A DNA stretch of 64,000 bases from Cytobacillus suaedae (GTDB taxonomy: Bacteria; Bacillota; Bacilli; Bacillales; Bacillaceae_L). The position numbers and the translations under genes are program-made. Every line of letters starts with the position of its first letter. Within the stretch, counting starts at the first letter, position 1. The DNA is taken from contig CP063163.1 in assembly GCA_014960805.1 (NCBI GenBank), forward strand, positions 4,055,001 through 4,119,000. The letters are read 5' to 3'. The notes below the pieces were generated by a model that was given only the letters and a program-made list of their open reading frames with translations, was not told where the DNA came from and ran no database searches. This document shows, in pieces, positions 44,537-54,114 of the stretch.

Positions 44537-45625
44537 TCACCAACCTTTCTTTATTACTTCAACTATCCTCTCTCTATCTTCTTTATTAACCCACCAACCA
44601 CAAGGAATATGAACAAATTCCTTGTAGAAGTTATCAAGTGCTGGCAATACATTCTTAGATTCTGCAAAAATACTATGTCTATCATTACGTAAGTGTAATT
44701 CTGATGCCATTATATTTTCCGAAGACATCATCTTAATAAAATCATCTCGATTTTCCACTTTCATAGTATACAACCAATAAGAGGGTTGTGTGTTCTCGTA
44801 ATAGGGAAGAAGTGAGACACCTGATATATCACTAAGGGCTTGATCATAATATTTACCGTTTTCAATATGAGTACCTATAACATTATCAATGTGGTTTAAT
44901 TGAACTAAACCAATAGTAGCGTTAACATTATTCATATGATATTTATAGCCAGGGATAGAAATGTCATTTTCTAATCTTGAAACTTTCTTATCAAGTCCAA
45001 ACCACCTTAGTCGCCTTGCATTTTCGGCTTCATCAAGACTTTGTAAGGAAAGAATGCCTCCATCTATGGTAGTCATATGTTTAATTGCTTGCAAAGAAAA
45101 GCAAGTAAATCTAGAATTTGAACCTATTGGCTTTCCATTATAATAACTTCCCAATGCATGAGCAGCATCTTCTATGATAGGTATATTAAAATCTTGTGCT
45201 ATTTTGTTAAACTTATCCAAGTCACATACCATACCAGCATAATGGACTAAAACGATTGCTTTTGTCTTTTCTGTAATTGCTTCCCTTACTGCATTAGGGT
45301 CTAATAAACCTGTATTTTGGTCGATATCTGCCCAAACTACTTTTGCTCCTACAAGTTTTATTGCTACATTTGTTGGTTCAGCTGTTAACGCTGTACTTAT
45401 CACTTCATCTCCAGGACCAACTCCAGCTAGTAGGAGTGCAATATGCAATGCCGCAGTTCCTGAATTAAGGCTAATTGTATTAGCATTATCAATATATGAA
45501 CCAAAATTTCGTTCAAATTCATATACAGCTTCTCCTTCAGCAATATATCCACTGTATAAGATTGATTCCAGTTCAGGAATTAATTCATTTTTCGGAGCTA
45601 TAAAGGGTTTAACAAGTGGTATCAT
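44537..45625 (-). CDS. DegT/DnrJ PLP-dependent sugar aminotransferase
   Basis: The 362-residue product has all expected PLP features: SLNSGTAALHIALLLAGVGP (~52-71), IIEDAAHALGS with the pyridine-binding Asp (~150-160) and Schiff-base Lys182 in CFSLQAIKHMTTIDGG. GGAAGGGG precedes the ATG. It would transaminate the 4-keto sugar nucleotide made by the dehydratase at 45673, giving a 4-amino-4,6-dideoxy-HexNAc. It is followed immediately by the Lys-less homologue. Confidence 0.88.
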   Translation of the reverse strand: MIPLVKPFIAPKNELIPELESILYSGYIAEGEAVYEFERNFGSYIDNANTISLNSGTAALHIALLLAGVGPGDEVISTALTAEPTNVAIKLVGAKVVWADIDQNTGLLDPNAVREAITEKTKAIVLVHYAGMVCDLDKFNKIAQDFNIPIIEDAAHALGSYYNGKPIGSNSRFTCFSLQAIKHMTTIDGGILSLQSLDEAENARRLRWFGLDKKVSRLENDISIPGYKYHMNNVNATIGLVQLNHIDNVIGTHIENGKYYDQALSDISGVSLLPYYENTQPSYWLYTMKVENRDDFIKMMSSENIMASELHLRNDRHSIFAESKNVLPALDNFYKEFVHIPCGWWVNKEDRERIVEVIKKGW

Positions 45626-45672
45626 CCTTTTATTCCCCTTCCTTCTATTTTAAAAATTATTGTAAAATTATT

Positions 45673-46680
45673 TTATATTTTAGAGAATTCTCCTTTTTCC
45701 ACATGAACTTCTGCAGCTCTAATATCAGCAACAGCAATTAAATCCTTTAACTGAGAAATACCTCTAATAATATCCATACCCGATGAATACTCATCTAAAA
45801 TATCACGATAAATCTCCTTATGCCACCAAGGATGGATTGTGAAATAATCACCCTTATCCTCTGTACGCTGCAACTCTTCTTCAGTAATTAGAATCTCATC
45901 TAATTTCTCACCTGGAAGCTTTCCAATCACTTTATATTCAAAGGGTTTGTTACCCTCTTGACATAAAACCTCAGCCAAATCTACTATATATGCACTTGGT
46001 GCTTTCTTTACAAAAGTCTCTCCACCAACCGCATTTTCAGTAGCAAACATTACTAAATCAATTGCATCTTCCAATGTGAGAAGGAATCTCGTCATTTTTT
46101 CATCTGTAATAGTTAACATTTCACCTTCTGACAATAATTTTCTAAAATAAGGAATTACTGAACCTCTTGATAACAATACGTTCCCATATCTAACCACCGA
46201 AAAAATTGTCCCATTATTTTCAGGAGCCTGATTGGCACTTATTATAAGCCTCTCTTGTATAGCTTTTGTCATCCCCATTACATTTACTGGTTTAACAGAC
46301 TTATCCGTACTCACACAAATTACTCGCTCAACTTGGTTGCTAATAGCTGCCGATATCACATTTTTCACACCTATTACATTTGTTTTAACAGCTTCAAAAG
46401 GTGACATTTCACAAACTGAAACATGCTTTAATGCAGCTGCCTGATAAACAATATCTACATCTTTCATCACTTCATTAACTCTATCTAAATCTCTAATATC
46501 ACCAATAAAGAATTTTAATTTTGGATTGTTTTTGTAATGAATTCTCATATCATATTGTTTCTTCTCATCACGACTTAGTATTCTGATTTCCTTTACATCT
46601 TTGGTTAGTAATCGATGTACTATATAATTTCCAAATGAACCCGTCCCGCCAGTTACTAGGATTATCTTATTTTTATACAA
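45673..46680 (-). CDS. UDP-GlcNAc 4,6-dehydratase/epimerase, FnlA/CapE-like
   Basis: The start is probably TTG at 46680 (MYKNKIILVTGGTGSFG), because GTGGAGG lies 8 bases upstream; the GTG at 46695 is part of that site. The ~335-residue SDR has TGGTGSFG for NAD(P), YQAAALKHVSVCE and VSTDKSVKPVNVMGMTKAIQ, in which Met replaces the usual catalytic Tyr, as in the Ser-Met-Lys dehydratase group. It has no membrane part, unlike the PglF-type enzyme at 54369. It would make a 4-keto-6-deoxy-HexNAc, possibly with C5 inversion, for the two DegT proteins next to it. Confidence 0.85.
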   Translation of the reverse strand: MYKNKIILVTGGTGSFGNYIVHRLLTKDVKEIRILSRDEKKQYDMRIHYKNNPKLKFFIGDIRDLDRVNEVMKDVDIVYQAAALKHVSVCEMSPFEAVKTNVIGVKNVISAAISNQVERVICVSTDKSVKPVNVMGMTKAIQERLIISANQAPENNGTIFSVVRYGNVLLSRGSVIPYFRKLLSEGEMLTITDEKMTRFLLTLEDAIDLVMFATENAVGGETFVKKAPSAYIVDLAEVLCQEGNKPFEYKVIGKLPGEKLDEILITEEELQRTEDKGDYFTIHPWWHKEIYRDILDEYSSGMDIIRGISQLKDLIAVADIRAAEVHVEKGEFSKI

Positions 46681-46757
46681 ATTAATAGCCTCCACTTTTC
46701 ATTATTTTTTTTCAAAAATTAATTATTACCACATATATAAAATTATCATTATAATCG

Positions 46758-48014
46758 CTACTTACTAATTTTTTTTCTATTATATAAACCCTTTATAGTA
46801 ATACCCAAAAAAATCCAGAATATAAATTCCGTAAGGTAACTTCCGCTAACAAGTAAGGGAATAAATCCTAGGCTAAATAACATTATGCTTATATTTGAAT
46901 CTAGTTTGTTTTTATTAAAAATACCTTTCAAACTAATCCAAGCAATTAATAGGATAATAAGACTACCAAAAATAATGCCGAATCCGGACAATAACTCAAT
47001 GAAAATATTATGGGAATATGTTCCCATTACTTGTCTATCTCCAGCAATCCCTATACCCAATAGTGGATTTTCATATATATGACTAGTTATTATTTGGTAG
47101 ATTTCATTTCTTCCGCTTAAATGAATGTTCTCTTCTTCAATAAATAAATAAAGGGTTCTACTAAATATTCCATATCTAATAAGTAGATCATTTATTTTTA
47201 ATATAATTGATTCAAAAAAAATGACACCTAACAATAAACTAAATGCACTAGATGTATAAAATAATAAAGTATTAAGTGTAATTTTATTATTATTTTTTAG
47301 TATTGCCAAAATAGAATAAATCCCAAAGCATAGTAAAGGTCCTCTTGATCCTAGCATTAGTATTATTAACAATGAAATAATAACTTTTAGGATAGATATA
47401 TAAGATTTCTCTGCTATAAATCGGTACATGTTTACTATTGTCGGTAGAAGTAGATAATAGGATAGAGCCATACTATAATCTTCGAGGACAATCTCTTTTG
47501 TAAGAACTAATATTGCAATTATCATACCTAATATTAAAACGATATTACTAATTTTATAAATTACAGCTAATAAAATCTTATTGTCATTTAAACTAAAACT
47601 ATAAATGAGACAAGGTAAACAAATAAAAAGTAGAGAAAAAGCTACACCTAACAACTCCTCGGAGTTCTGAGGAAAAAACACTAAATTTATTAAGAGTATA
47701 AATACAGCTATAAAATACACACAAACAAAAGTTAACAAATTTCTTTTTATGATAGTGGGTAAAGTTATAATAAATAGTATACCTACTACCACTTTTGATA
47801 TTATTTGAACTAGTGAACCCTGACCCGTTCCACTCAAATTAAATAAATGCAAAACGAAAAATTGTGCAGCTAATACTGCATAAGATGACATAATAGTTAT
47901 GCTTATCATCAGGTCATTCTTATTATAGAAATCTTTTGAGAAATTTAATTTCAAATTTATTCCTTTTCTCATACAATATACAGCACCTATCATCTTTATC
48001 TTAAACAAGAACAT
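46758..48014 (-). CDS. wzy: Wzy-type polysaccharide polymerase
   Basis: The product is up to 418 residues; an internal Met (MRKGINLKLNF) is an alternative start. It has about 10-12 TM segments and a large outside loop before the C-terminal helices, with the O-antigen polymerase-like IENPLLGIGIAGDRQVMGTY-type loop (YENPLLGIGIAG). It would join lipid-linked repeats on the outer membrane face. Sequence is too divergent to name a linkage. Confidence 0.75.
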   Translation of the reverse strand: MFLFKIKMIGAVYCMRKGINLKLNFSKDFYNKNDLMISITIMSSYAVLAAQFFVLHLFNLSGTGQGSLVQIISKVVVGILFIITLPTIIKRNLLTFVCVYFIAVFILLINLVFFPQNSEELLGVAFSLLFICLPCLIYSFSLNDNKILLAVIYKISNIVLILGMIIAILVLTKEIVLEDYSMALSYYLLLPTIVNMYRFIAEKSYISILKVIISLLIILMLGSRGPLLCFGIYSILAILKNNNKITLNTLLFYTSSAFSLLLGVIFFESIILKINDLLIRYGIFSRTLYLFIEEENIHLSGRNEIYQIITSHIYENPLLGIGIAGDRQVMGTYSHNIFIELLSGFGIIFGSLIILLIAWISLKGIFNKNKLDSNISIMLFSLGFIPLLVSGSYLTEFIFWIFLGITIKGLYNRKKISK

Positions 48015-48065
48015 AGATGATTCTCTATCTATTATTATTACATTAATAGAATAATCTTTGTTCTT

Positions 48066-49184
48066 TTACAAATTACATTTTCTACTCATAATCTCATTAT
48101 AAATATTCATATATTCTTTTGTGACTGCATCCCAATTAAACTTCTGACTATGAACTACACATCTATTTGATATAACTTCAAAATTATCCATAATATCAAT
48201 AATTTTTCTAGCTATATAATCAATGTTAAAACATCCAACTTTAAACCCAATTTCTCCATCGGTAAACTGTCCATCAAACCCTTGCCCCTCTGTGTAAATA
48301 ATTGGCAATCCTTGACTCATAGCTTCTGCATAAACTAGACCGAAAGTCTCCGTAACAGATGGCATTATAAAAATATCTGACTCTCTATAGTAGAGAATCA
48401 GTTTTTCTTTTGGTTGTCTTTCAATATATTTAACAAACGGGTACTTAATTAGTTCATTAAATACTTTCTTGTCTTCAATTTCACCCAAAACACTATATGT
48501 GATTTGATATCCTTCATTTACTAACAAATTTAAAGCCTTTGCAACAGTTAGTTGATTTTTATTTTTATTTACTGTCCCAACAGTAATCAGATTGATTCTT
48601 TTATCTTTTACTCTTCTTTCAAGTCTAAGTGTGTTATTATGCCAAAAAATATCTATCCCATTTGGAATTACAATCGATTTTTTTAAGAATGACTCTTTAT
48701 ATTTTTGGGGTACATATGTGGCTATAACTTGATCTCGGTAGGAAGGACTAATAAATATTATATTTTCAGCGTTTAGCATTATTTTAATTCCAATTCTTCT
48801 TAAGTGAACCACTTTCTCAAAGAAAACATTAACATCCGTATTACGTATGGCAACAATATATGGTATATCATATTCTTCTTTTATCTTCATACAAGTATAA
48901 CCATTTGAAAAAAGAAAATGTGCATGAAGGACATCTGGCAAAAATAGCTGTACTTCTCTCTTAACAGATTCTAATATCTTTTTTTGTTTATATAAGTAAA
49001 AAAATCTATCGCTTTTATTAAAGCATTTAAGATGATTAACCTTTTCTTCTTTTGGTCTTTCCTTATCATTGTTATATGAAGGAACGGTCATTAGGGAATC
49101 AATTTTATAAGATAATAAATGTTGATGTAAATTTTTATATATTGATGAAAAATAATAATCATTGCTCAGATGTAAAATTTTCAT
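48066..49184 (-). CDS. Family 4 glycosyltransferase
   Basis: GGGGCGGTCTT precedes the ATG. The 372-residue GT-B protein opens MKILHLSNDYYFSSIYKNLH. The C-terminal donor domain has INLITVGTVNKNKNQLTVAK and FIMPSVTETFGLVYAEAMSQ, with the E-x7-E signature of retaining GT4 enzymes. It ends only 13 bases before the wbpG-like gene in the operon direction. Donor sugar unknown. Confidence 0.85.
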   Translation of the reverse strand: MKILHLSNDYYFSSIYKNLHQHLLSYKIDSLMTVPSYNNDKERPKEEKVNHLKCFNKSDRFFYLYKQKKILESVKREVQLFLPDVLHAHFLFSNGYTCMKIKEEYDIPYIVAIRNTDVNVFFEKVVHLRRIGIKIMLNAENIIFISPSYRDQVIATYVPQKYKESFLKKSIVIPNGIDIFWHNNTLRLERRVKDKRINLITVGTVNKNKNQLTVAKALNLLVNEGYQITYSVLGEIEDKKVFNELIKYPFVKYIERQPKEKLILYYRESDIFIMPSVTETFGLVYAEAMSQGLPIIYTEGQGFDGQFTDGEIGFKVGCFNIDYIARKIIDIMDNFEVISNRCVVHSQKFNWDAVTKEYMNIYNEIMSRKCNL

Positions 49185-49197
49185 AAGACCGCCCCTA

Positions 49198-50316
49198 CTA
49201 ATTTGACAATAAACCTCTAAATTTCCTTGCTGTACCTGAGAAGTTGTTAAATAATGACATCTTATAGGAATTATGTGCCTTTCCTGGCTCCACCATTATT
49301 CTATCAAATTCTTCACGAGCCATCCCTATTTCCCCCAGGATAAATGTGATTTCTTCCTCCATCTGCTGTTCATTAAATAAAGGCTTACTTAAATTCTTCA
49401 GAGCTTCTTCCCTTGTTAATTGATTTGATACAATTAAACTTGAATAATGTGATTTCCTCTTATCTACATTAAACTTTTTAGGCAAATAGTAAACTTGAAC
49501 GAATTTAGTGAAAATAGATTCATAATGTTTTCCCCCATAATAATAAAAACCTGCATTATCACTAAGCTCTTGAATTGCTCTTATTCTGTTATATTCAATA
49601 TAATCCAGTGGTCTAATTGTCTTAATTTTACTAATATACTTTTGACCAATATATCGATCAAATAATGTTATCATCGGAAGTGTAGTAAGTGGATTTTCTC
49701 CATACTTTTGATGTATTGCTCTAATATGCACCCCATCTGCTGCAACATGTCCATTTCCACGTTGCAAAATAGACTCCAATGAAAAGTTTGCACCTGATAA
49801 AAAATATTTAAGATTGTATTTTTTAGCATATTTCTTTAAACATGCTTGCAAAACATTATCCTGTGGAATTGCTATTGAAGGTACCCCTGCACGAATGAAC
49901 GATTTAATTAGATCCATATATTGAATCTTATCTGGCTTCTCGATAATTAATTTGATATTAAATTTATTACACAGGTTTTCAATATTCCGTGTAGCAATTT
50001 CTGTATTAAAACCATCGTCAATATGAACAGCCAATATCCTTAATCCCCATTCTTTAGCACCTAAGTATGCTAAATAAGCAGAATCTAATCCTCCTGATAT
50101 TCCCATTAAACAATCATATTCATTTCCCTTACCCTGTTCTTTTAGTAGTTTAATCATTGATACTAACTTTTGTTTACCTTCCTCGTTTGGGAAGTATACT
50201 GTATCTATACGGGATAAGGCATAGTTACAATAGTTGCAAGTTCCATCCTGCTCAAAAGTAATTGTTTCATCACCAATATTATCCATCACGCATCTAGTGC
50301 ATACCTTTTTTTTCAT
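49198..50316 (-). CDS. wbpG: N-acetyl sugar amidotransferase (WbpG/PseA-like)
   Basis: The 372-residue product has an N-terminal zinc-finger-like pair (CTRCVMD and CNYC, ~5-33) and the PP-loop ATP pyrophosphatase motif GISGGLDSAYLAYLGAKEWG (~74-93). It then follows the family to the FRGLLSN end. Known members, with HisH- and HisF-like partners supplying ammonia, convert an N-acetyl to an acetamidino group on sugar nucleotides, for example on ManNAc3NAcA in Pseudomonas LPS. No hisH or hisF homologue is in the window, so the partner must be elsewhere, or the activity differs. Confidence 0.87.
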   Translation of the reverse strand: MKKKVCTRCVMDNIGDETITFEQDGTCNYCNYALSRIDTVYFPNEEGKQKLVSMIKLLKEQGKGNEYDCLMGISGGLDSAYLAYLGAKEWGLRILAVHIDDGFNTEIATRNIENLCNKFNIKLIIEKPDKIQYMDLIKSFIRAGVPSIAIPQDNVLQACLKKYAKKYNLKYFLSGANFSLESILQRGNGHVAADGVHIRAIHQKYGENPLTTLPMITLFDRYIGQKYISKIKTIRPLDYIEYNRIRAIQELSDNAGFYYYGGKHYESIFTKFVQVYYLPKKFNVDKRKSHYSSLIVSNQLTREEALKNLSKPLFNEQQMEEEITFILGEIGMAREEFDRIMVEPGKAHNSYKMSLFNNFSGTARKFRGLLSN

Positions 50317-50353
50317 TTGCTAAAACCCACTTTCAACTTTTTAAGATTTTAAT

Positions 50354-51607
50354 CTAGCGGTTGTCTTCAAATATATCAATTAATTTTCTGGCCAAACTAC
50401 TAGTATCATATTGTTTTTTTATAGTTTCTCTACCTCTAATGGCCATAATCCTTTTTTGTTCTTCACTCATATTAAATACGGTCTCAATAGAGTCTGCATA
50501 TAATTCAGCATTTCCAAAAGGTAAATTTATACCACCACCTGAAGACTTAACAACATTTTGTACATCACACGCAAATATAGTTGGGTTCCCAGAATATAAA
50601 TAGTCACTTAGTTTATTCATACTTAAACCGTATTTATATAGAGCTAAATTTCTTACAGCAGCAAGACAAACTTTCGATCTATTGACTACTAATGCCACTT
50701 GTTCTTTTGATATTCTATCAAAAAATTTCACATTTCCTAGATTTTGTTTTTGAGCAATTTCGAGTAGTTGTTTTTTTAAATGTCCATCGCCCACTATAGC
50801 AAATTTTATGAAACTATTCCCTCTCTCCTGTAATATTTTTGCAGAATCAAGGATTAAATCTATACATTCGCTTTCTACCAAACTACCAGTATATACAGCA
50901 CACCAATTATTTGTTAAATAATCTTCTAATTCACTGGGTAATTTTATATTTTTATTTCTTAAGGCCTTTTCCACTTTTTCAGTGTCTATACTATTTGGAA
51001 TCCACTCAATCTTGTCTGCAGAAAACCCAAGGACATCAGTTATATACTTATTTGCATATGGCATTGTAGTAATTATTTTCTTAGCTCGTTGATATGCTCT
51101 TTTCTCCAGATAACTAAAAAGAATTACCAAAGGATGTTTTGAACTTACACCATGAACTTCAATTAATGATAATGGCCACAAATCCCTAACTTCTGTATAA
51201 AAATCCGCATTAGTTTTATTAGAAATCCAGTAAGCTGCTTCCCATGTAAAAGGATGTACAGAAGACCCCATAACAATGTCAGGCTTTCCGTACTTATCAA
51301 TCCAGCTTGGTGACATTTTCTTAACCATTCGCATAAAACTTATCATATTAAAAATTCTACCAATACCATTCCCTGTATATTTAGGGGTGGTTCGTAACCA
51401 CAAATAAGATAGAGAATCACTTCTCTTCTCAACAGCGTAATCTTCTTGATACATATATTTTTGTGTGAAATGATTGTAAGAAGAAGCAATAACAAGAACT
51501 TCAACACCAAATTTTGTCAATTGACTTGCTAGTGCATCATGTCGATCTCCATTTCCAGTCGCATAGTGATTTATAATCCAAATTCTATTAACATTTTTTT
51601 TAAACAT
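50354..51607 (-). CDS. Family 4 glycosyltransferase, WbuB/WbpH-like
   Basis: The 417-residue GT-B protein starts with IWIINHYATGNGDRHDALAS, a typical WbuB-type opening. It contains FYTEVRDLWPLSLIEVHG and a C-terminal donor domain with WCAVYTGSLVESECIDLILD. Relatives transfer HexNAc-type sugars to lipid-linked acceptors. It lies just downstream of pglC/pglD, so it may add the second sugar onto the initiating residue. That step is inferred from order only. Confidence 0.85.
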   Translation of the reverse strand: MFKKNVNRIWIINHYATGNGDRHDALASQLTKFGVEVLVIASSYNHFTQKYMYQEDYAVEKRSDSLSYLWLRTTPKYTGNGIGRIFNMISFMRMVKKMSPSWIDKYGKPDIVMGSSVHPFTWEAAYWISNKTNADFYTEVRDLWPLSLIEVHGVSSKHPLVILFSYLEKRAYQRAKKIITTMPYANKYITDVLGFSADKIEWIPNSIDTEKVEKALRNKNIKLPSELEDYLTNNWCAVYTGSLVESECIDLILDSAKILQERGNSFIKFAIVGDGHLKKQLLEIAQKQNLGNVKFFDRISKEQVALVVNRSKVCLAAVRNLALYKYGLSMNKLSDYLYSGNPTIFACDVQNVVKSSGGGINLPFGNAELYADSIETVFNMSEEQKRIMAIRGRETIKKQYDTSSLARKLIDIFEDNR

Positions 51608-51612
51608 AAACT

Positions 51613-52230
51613 CTATACTCTCCTAACTGGAATACCAACATAAACTCCAGGTTCAGTTATATCTTTAACAACTACAGAACCAGCACCAACTTTACACCCA
51701 CTAGTTATATTAATATTATTACTAACTAAACTACCAATACCTAACCAAGAGCCTTCTCCAATTTTAACCGTACCAGCTAAATGAGCTCCAGGTGATATAT
51801 GAACAAAATCTTCAATGATATTATCATGATCTATTGTTGAGCCAGTATTAATGATGCAACTTTTTCCTATTTTAGTACAGCAGTTTACAATAACTCCTGC
51901 CATTACAGCTGTTCCAGATCCTACATCTACTTGCTCTCCAATTACTGCATTTGGGTGAATTAGTACAGGAATTCTGGCACCTATGGCTTCAAGCATTTCA
52001 TGAATCCTTTGTCTCGTTATATTATTACCAATACCCACGAATATTTCATACTCATCGATATAATTATAAACATCAAAAGAAGATCCAATAACTTCTAAAC
52101 CCATCGATGATTTAATGGTTTCGTCATCATCTAAAAAAACAACTCTCTGCCATTTATCCATTTTCAAAGCAATGTCGGCAACTACTTTTCCATGTCCACT
52201 GGCTCCAATTATAATAAGTCTGTTCATCAT
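51613..52230 (-). CDS. pglD: PglD-like sugar nucleotide N-acetyltransferase
   Basis: The start is probably ATG at 52230 (MMNRLIIIGASGHGKVVADI); the ATG at 52257 overlaps pglC by 23 bases and lacks a site. The N-terminal Rossmann-like UDP-binding domain (~1-80) is followed by a left-handed beta-helix with the catalytic His in TGSTIDHDNIIEDFVHISPG. This matches PglD/NeuD-family enzymes of ~200 residues. It should acetylate UDP-4-amino-4,6-dideoxy-GlcNAc to UDP-N,N'-diacetylbacillosamine, using the product of pglE. It follows pglC within 4 bases. Confidence 0.87.
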   Translation of the reverse strand: MMNRLIIIGASGHGKVVADIALKMDKWQRVVFLDDDETIKSSMGLEVIGSSFDVYNYIDEYEIFVGIGNNITRQRIHEMLEAIGARIPVLIHPNAVIGEQVDVGSGTAVMAGVIVNCCTKIGKSCIINTGSTIDHDNIIEDFVHISPGAHLAGTVKIGEGSWLGIGSLVSNNINITSGCKVGAGSVVVKDITEPGVYVGIPVRRV

Positions 52231-52234
52231 AGTG

Positions 52235-52870
52235 TTACTCATCCCTTTTACTACCATTAAAAGGTTCCATAGTTGCAGCTGTTTCTGAGTTGATCCCTTC
52301 TCTCACAAACACCTTCTTGATAGTAGATAAAATAATCACCCAATCATTTATAAGGCTAACATTATCTACATATTTAACATCTAAATTAAGCTTATCTTCC
52401 CAACTAATAGCATTCCTACCGCTTACCTGAGCTAAACCTGATAATCCAGGTCTTACTAGATGGCGTCGTTTCTGATCTTCACTATAAAGAGGTAAATACT
52501 CAACCAATAATGGCCTTGGGCCTACAATCGACATTTCACCTTTAAGGATATTAAATAATTCTGGGAGTTCATCAAGCGATGTAGAACGTAAGAACCTTCC
52601 AAATTTCGTCAACCTAAAATTATCAGGAAGTAATCTTCCATTCTCATCCCTTTCGTCAGTCATTGTTCTAAATTTATACATCAAAAAAACCTTCTCATTA
52701 AGCCCTGGTCTATGTTGCTTAAACAGCACAGGACTACCTAACTTAACTCTTACGAGAGCAGCTACTATTAATAGAACAGGACAGAGTACTATAATAGCAA
52801 ACAAAGAAAGAATGAAGTCCATTGGTCTTTTTATAAGTCTTTTATAAATACTAACATTAGCTTTTTTCAT
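52235..52870 (-). CDS. pglC: Initiating phosphoglycosyl transferase (PglC-like)
   Basis: The start is ATG at 52870, 2 bases past the pglE stop; an in-frame GTG at 52882 overlaps pglE. The 211-residue protein has a re-entrant N-terminal membrane helix (FILSLFAIIVLCPVLLIVAA), the LMYKFRTMTDERDENGRLLP block and the catalytic Asp-Glu of STSLDELPELFNILKGEMSI, then GPRPLLVEYLPLYS. These are hallmarks of small monotopic PglC enzymes that move a phospho-sugar from UDP to undecaprenyl phosphate. Given pglD/E/F next door, the sugar is probably diNAcBac. It starts the lipid-linked repeat. Confidence 0.9.
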   Translation of the reverse strand: MKKANVSIYKRLIKRPMDFILSLFAIIVLCPVLLIVAALVRVKLGSPVLFKQHRPGLNEKVFLMYKFRTMTDERDENGRLLPDNFRLTKFGRFLRSTSLDELPELFNILKGEMSIVGPRPLLVEYLPLYSEDQKRRHLVRPGLSGLAQVSGRNAISWEDKLNLDVKYVDNVSLINDWVIILSTIKKVFVREGINSETAATMEPFNGSKRDE

Positions 52871-52872
52871 TA

Positions 52873-54000
52873 TTACAACCACAATTCTTTAATAGTCTTA
52901 ACTACTCTTACCAAATCATCATCCGTCATCTTCGTATCAGATGGTAAACACACACCCTCCTCAAATAACTTTTCAGATACATCTGTACCAACAAAGTCAT
53001 ACTTCTCAAAAAACGGCTGTAAATGCATTGGTTTCCATATTGGCCTGGACTCAATATTATATTTTTCAAGTGTATCCATTACATCGATTGGTTTGACCTT
53101 ACCACTTAAAGTAATTGAGCTTAACCAATAGTTTGGTTCATCCCAACCATTGACAGGCATAAAATTTACTCCATCAAGTTGACCTATTTCTCTCTTATAG
53201 AATTCATGAATATATTTCTTTTTTTCTACTCTCTTCTCTAAAACCCTAAGCTGGCCACGTCCAATACCTGCAACAACATTACTCATACGATAATTGAAAC
53301 CCAATTCACTATGTTGATAGTGCCTTGCTTGATCTCTAGACTGAGTTGCCCAGAATCTAACTTTTGAGACTTTCTCTTCATTATTAGAAACTAACATTCC
53401 CCCACCGGAAGTAGTTATGATTTTATTACCATTAAAAGAAAAAATACCATAATCACCAAATGTACCAGTGTGCTGACCTTTATAATAACCACCTAATGAT
53501 TCTGCAGCATCTTCAATAACTACAACATTATGCTTCTTACAAATCTCCATTATCTTATCCATATCAGCAGAAAGACCATAAAGATGTACAACTATAACCG
53601 CCTTTACTGCCGGATATTTCTCAAAAGCTTCTTCCAATGCTTTAGGACACATATTCCAAGTTTCATAATTACTATCTATGAAAACAGGAGTAGCATTCTG
53701 GTAAATTATCGGATTGGCTGTTGCAGAGAATGTGAGTGAAGGACAGAAAACAATATCTCCCTTACCAACAGCAGCTGCTCTTAACGCCAAATGAATAGCC
53801 GCAGTACCAGAAGATAGAGCAGCAGCAGCTTTAGAGCCAACTTTATCAGCTAATTCTTTTTCAAACTCATTTACGTTTTCCCCAAGAGGGGCAATCCAGT
53901 TTGTATCAAAAGCTTCTTTTACAAATTTCATTTCATAACCCTCATCACTCATATGTGGTGATGAAAGAAATATTCTTTTGTTTACTTTTGTTTTCTCCAT
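52873..54000 (-). CDS. pglE: PglE-like UDP-4-keto sugar aminotransferase
   Basis: The start at 54000 (MEKTKVNKRIFLSSPHMSDE) is preferred over an upstream in-frame ATG at 54072; GAGAAGGAAG lies just upstream. The 375-residue DegT enzyme has SSGTAAIHLALRAAAVGKGD, VVIEDAAESLGGYYKG and Schiff-base Lys193 in GIFSFNGNKIITTSGGG. Its sequence, including SHMS-type opening and FWATQSRDQARHYQHSELGF, is like PglE/LegC-type aminotransferases that act on the PglF product. Coupled to pglC. Confidence 0.88.
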   Translation of the reverse strand: MEKTKVNKRIFLSSPHMSDEGYEMKFVKEAFDTNWIAPLGENVNEFEKELADKVGSKAAAALSSGTAAIHLALRAAAVGKGDIVFCPSLTFSATANPIIYQNATPVFIDSNYETWNMCPKALEEAFEKYPAVKAVIVVHLYGLSADMDKIMEICKKHNVVVIEDAAESLGGYYKGQHTGTFGDYGIFSFNGNKIITTSGGGMLVSNNEEKVSKVRFWATQSRDQARHYQHSELGFNYRMSNVVAGIGRGQLRVLEKRVEKKKYIHEFYKREIGQLDGVNFMPVNGWDEPNYWLSSITLSGKVKPIDVMDTLEKYNIESRPIWKPMHLQPFFEKYDFVGTDVSEKLFEEGVCLPSDTKMTDDDLVRVVKTIKELWL

Positions 54001-54114
54001 CTTCAGTCTTCCTTCTCCTATTAGAGGTGAAATTTTTAGTAGATTAGTACTTAACTGGACCCAGATTCCCACTTTCCAATAAACTACTAAACTACTGAAA
54101 TAAATCTCTTTCGA

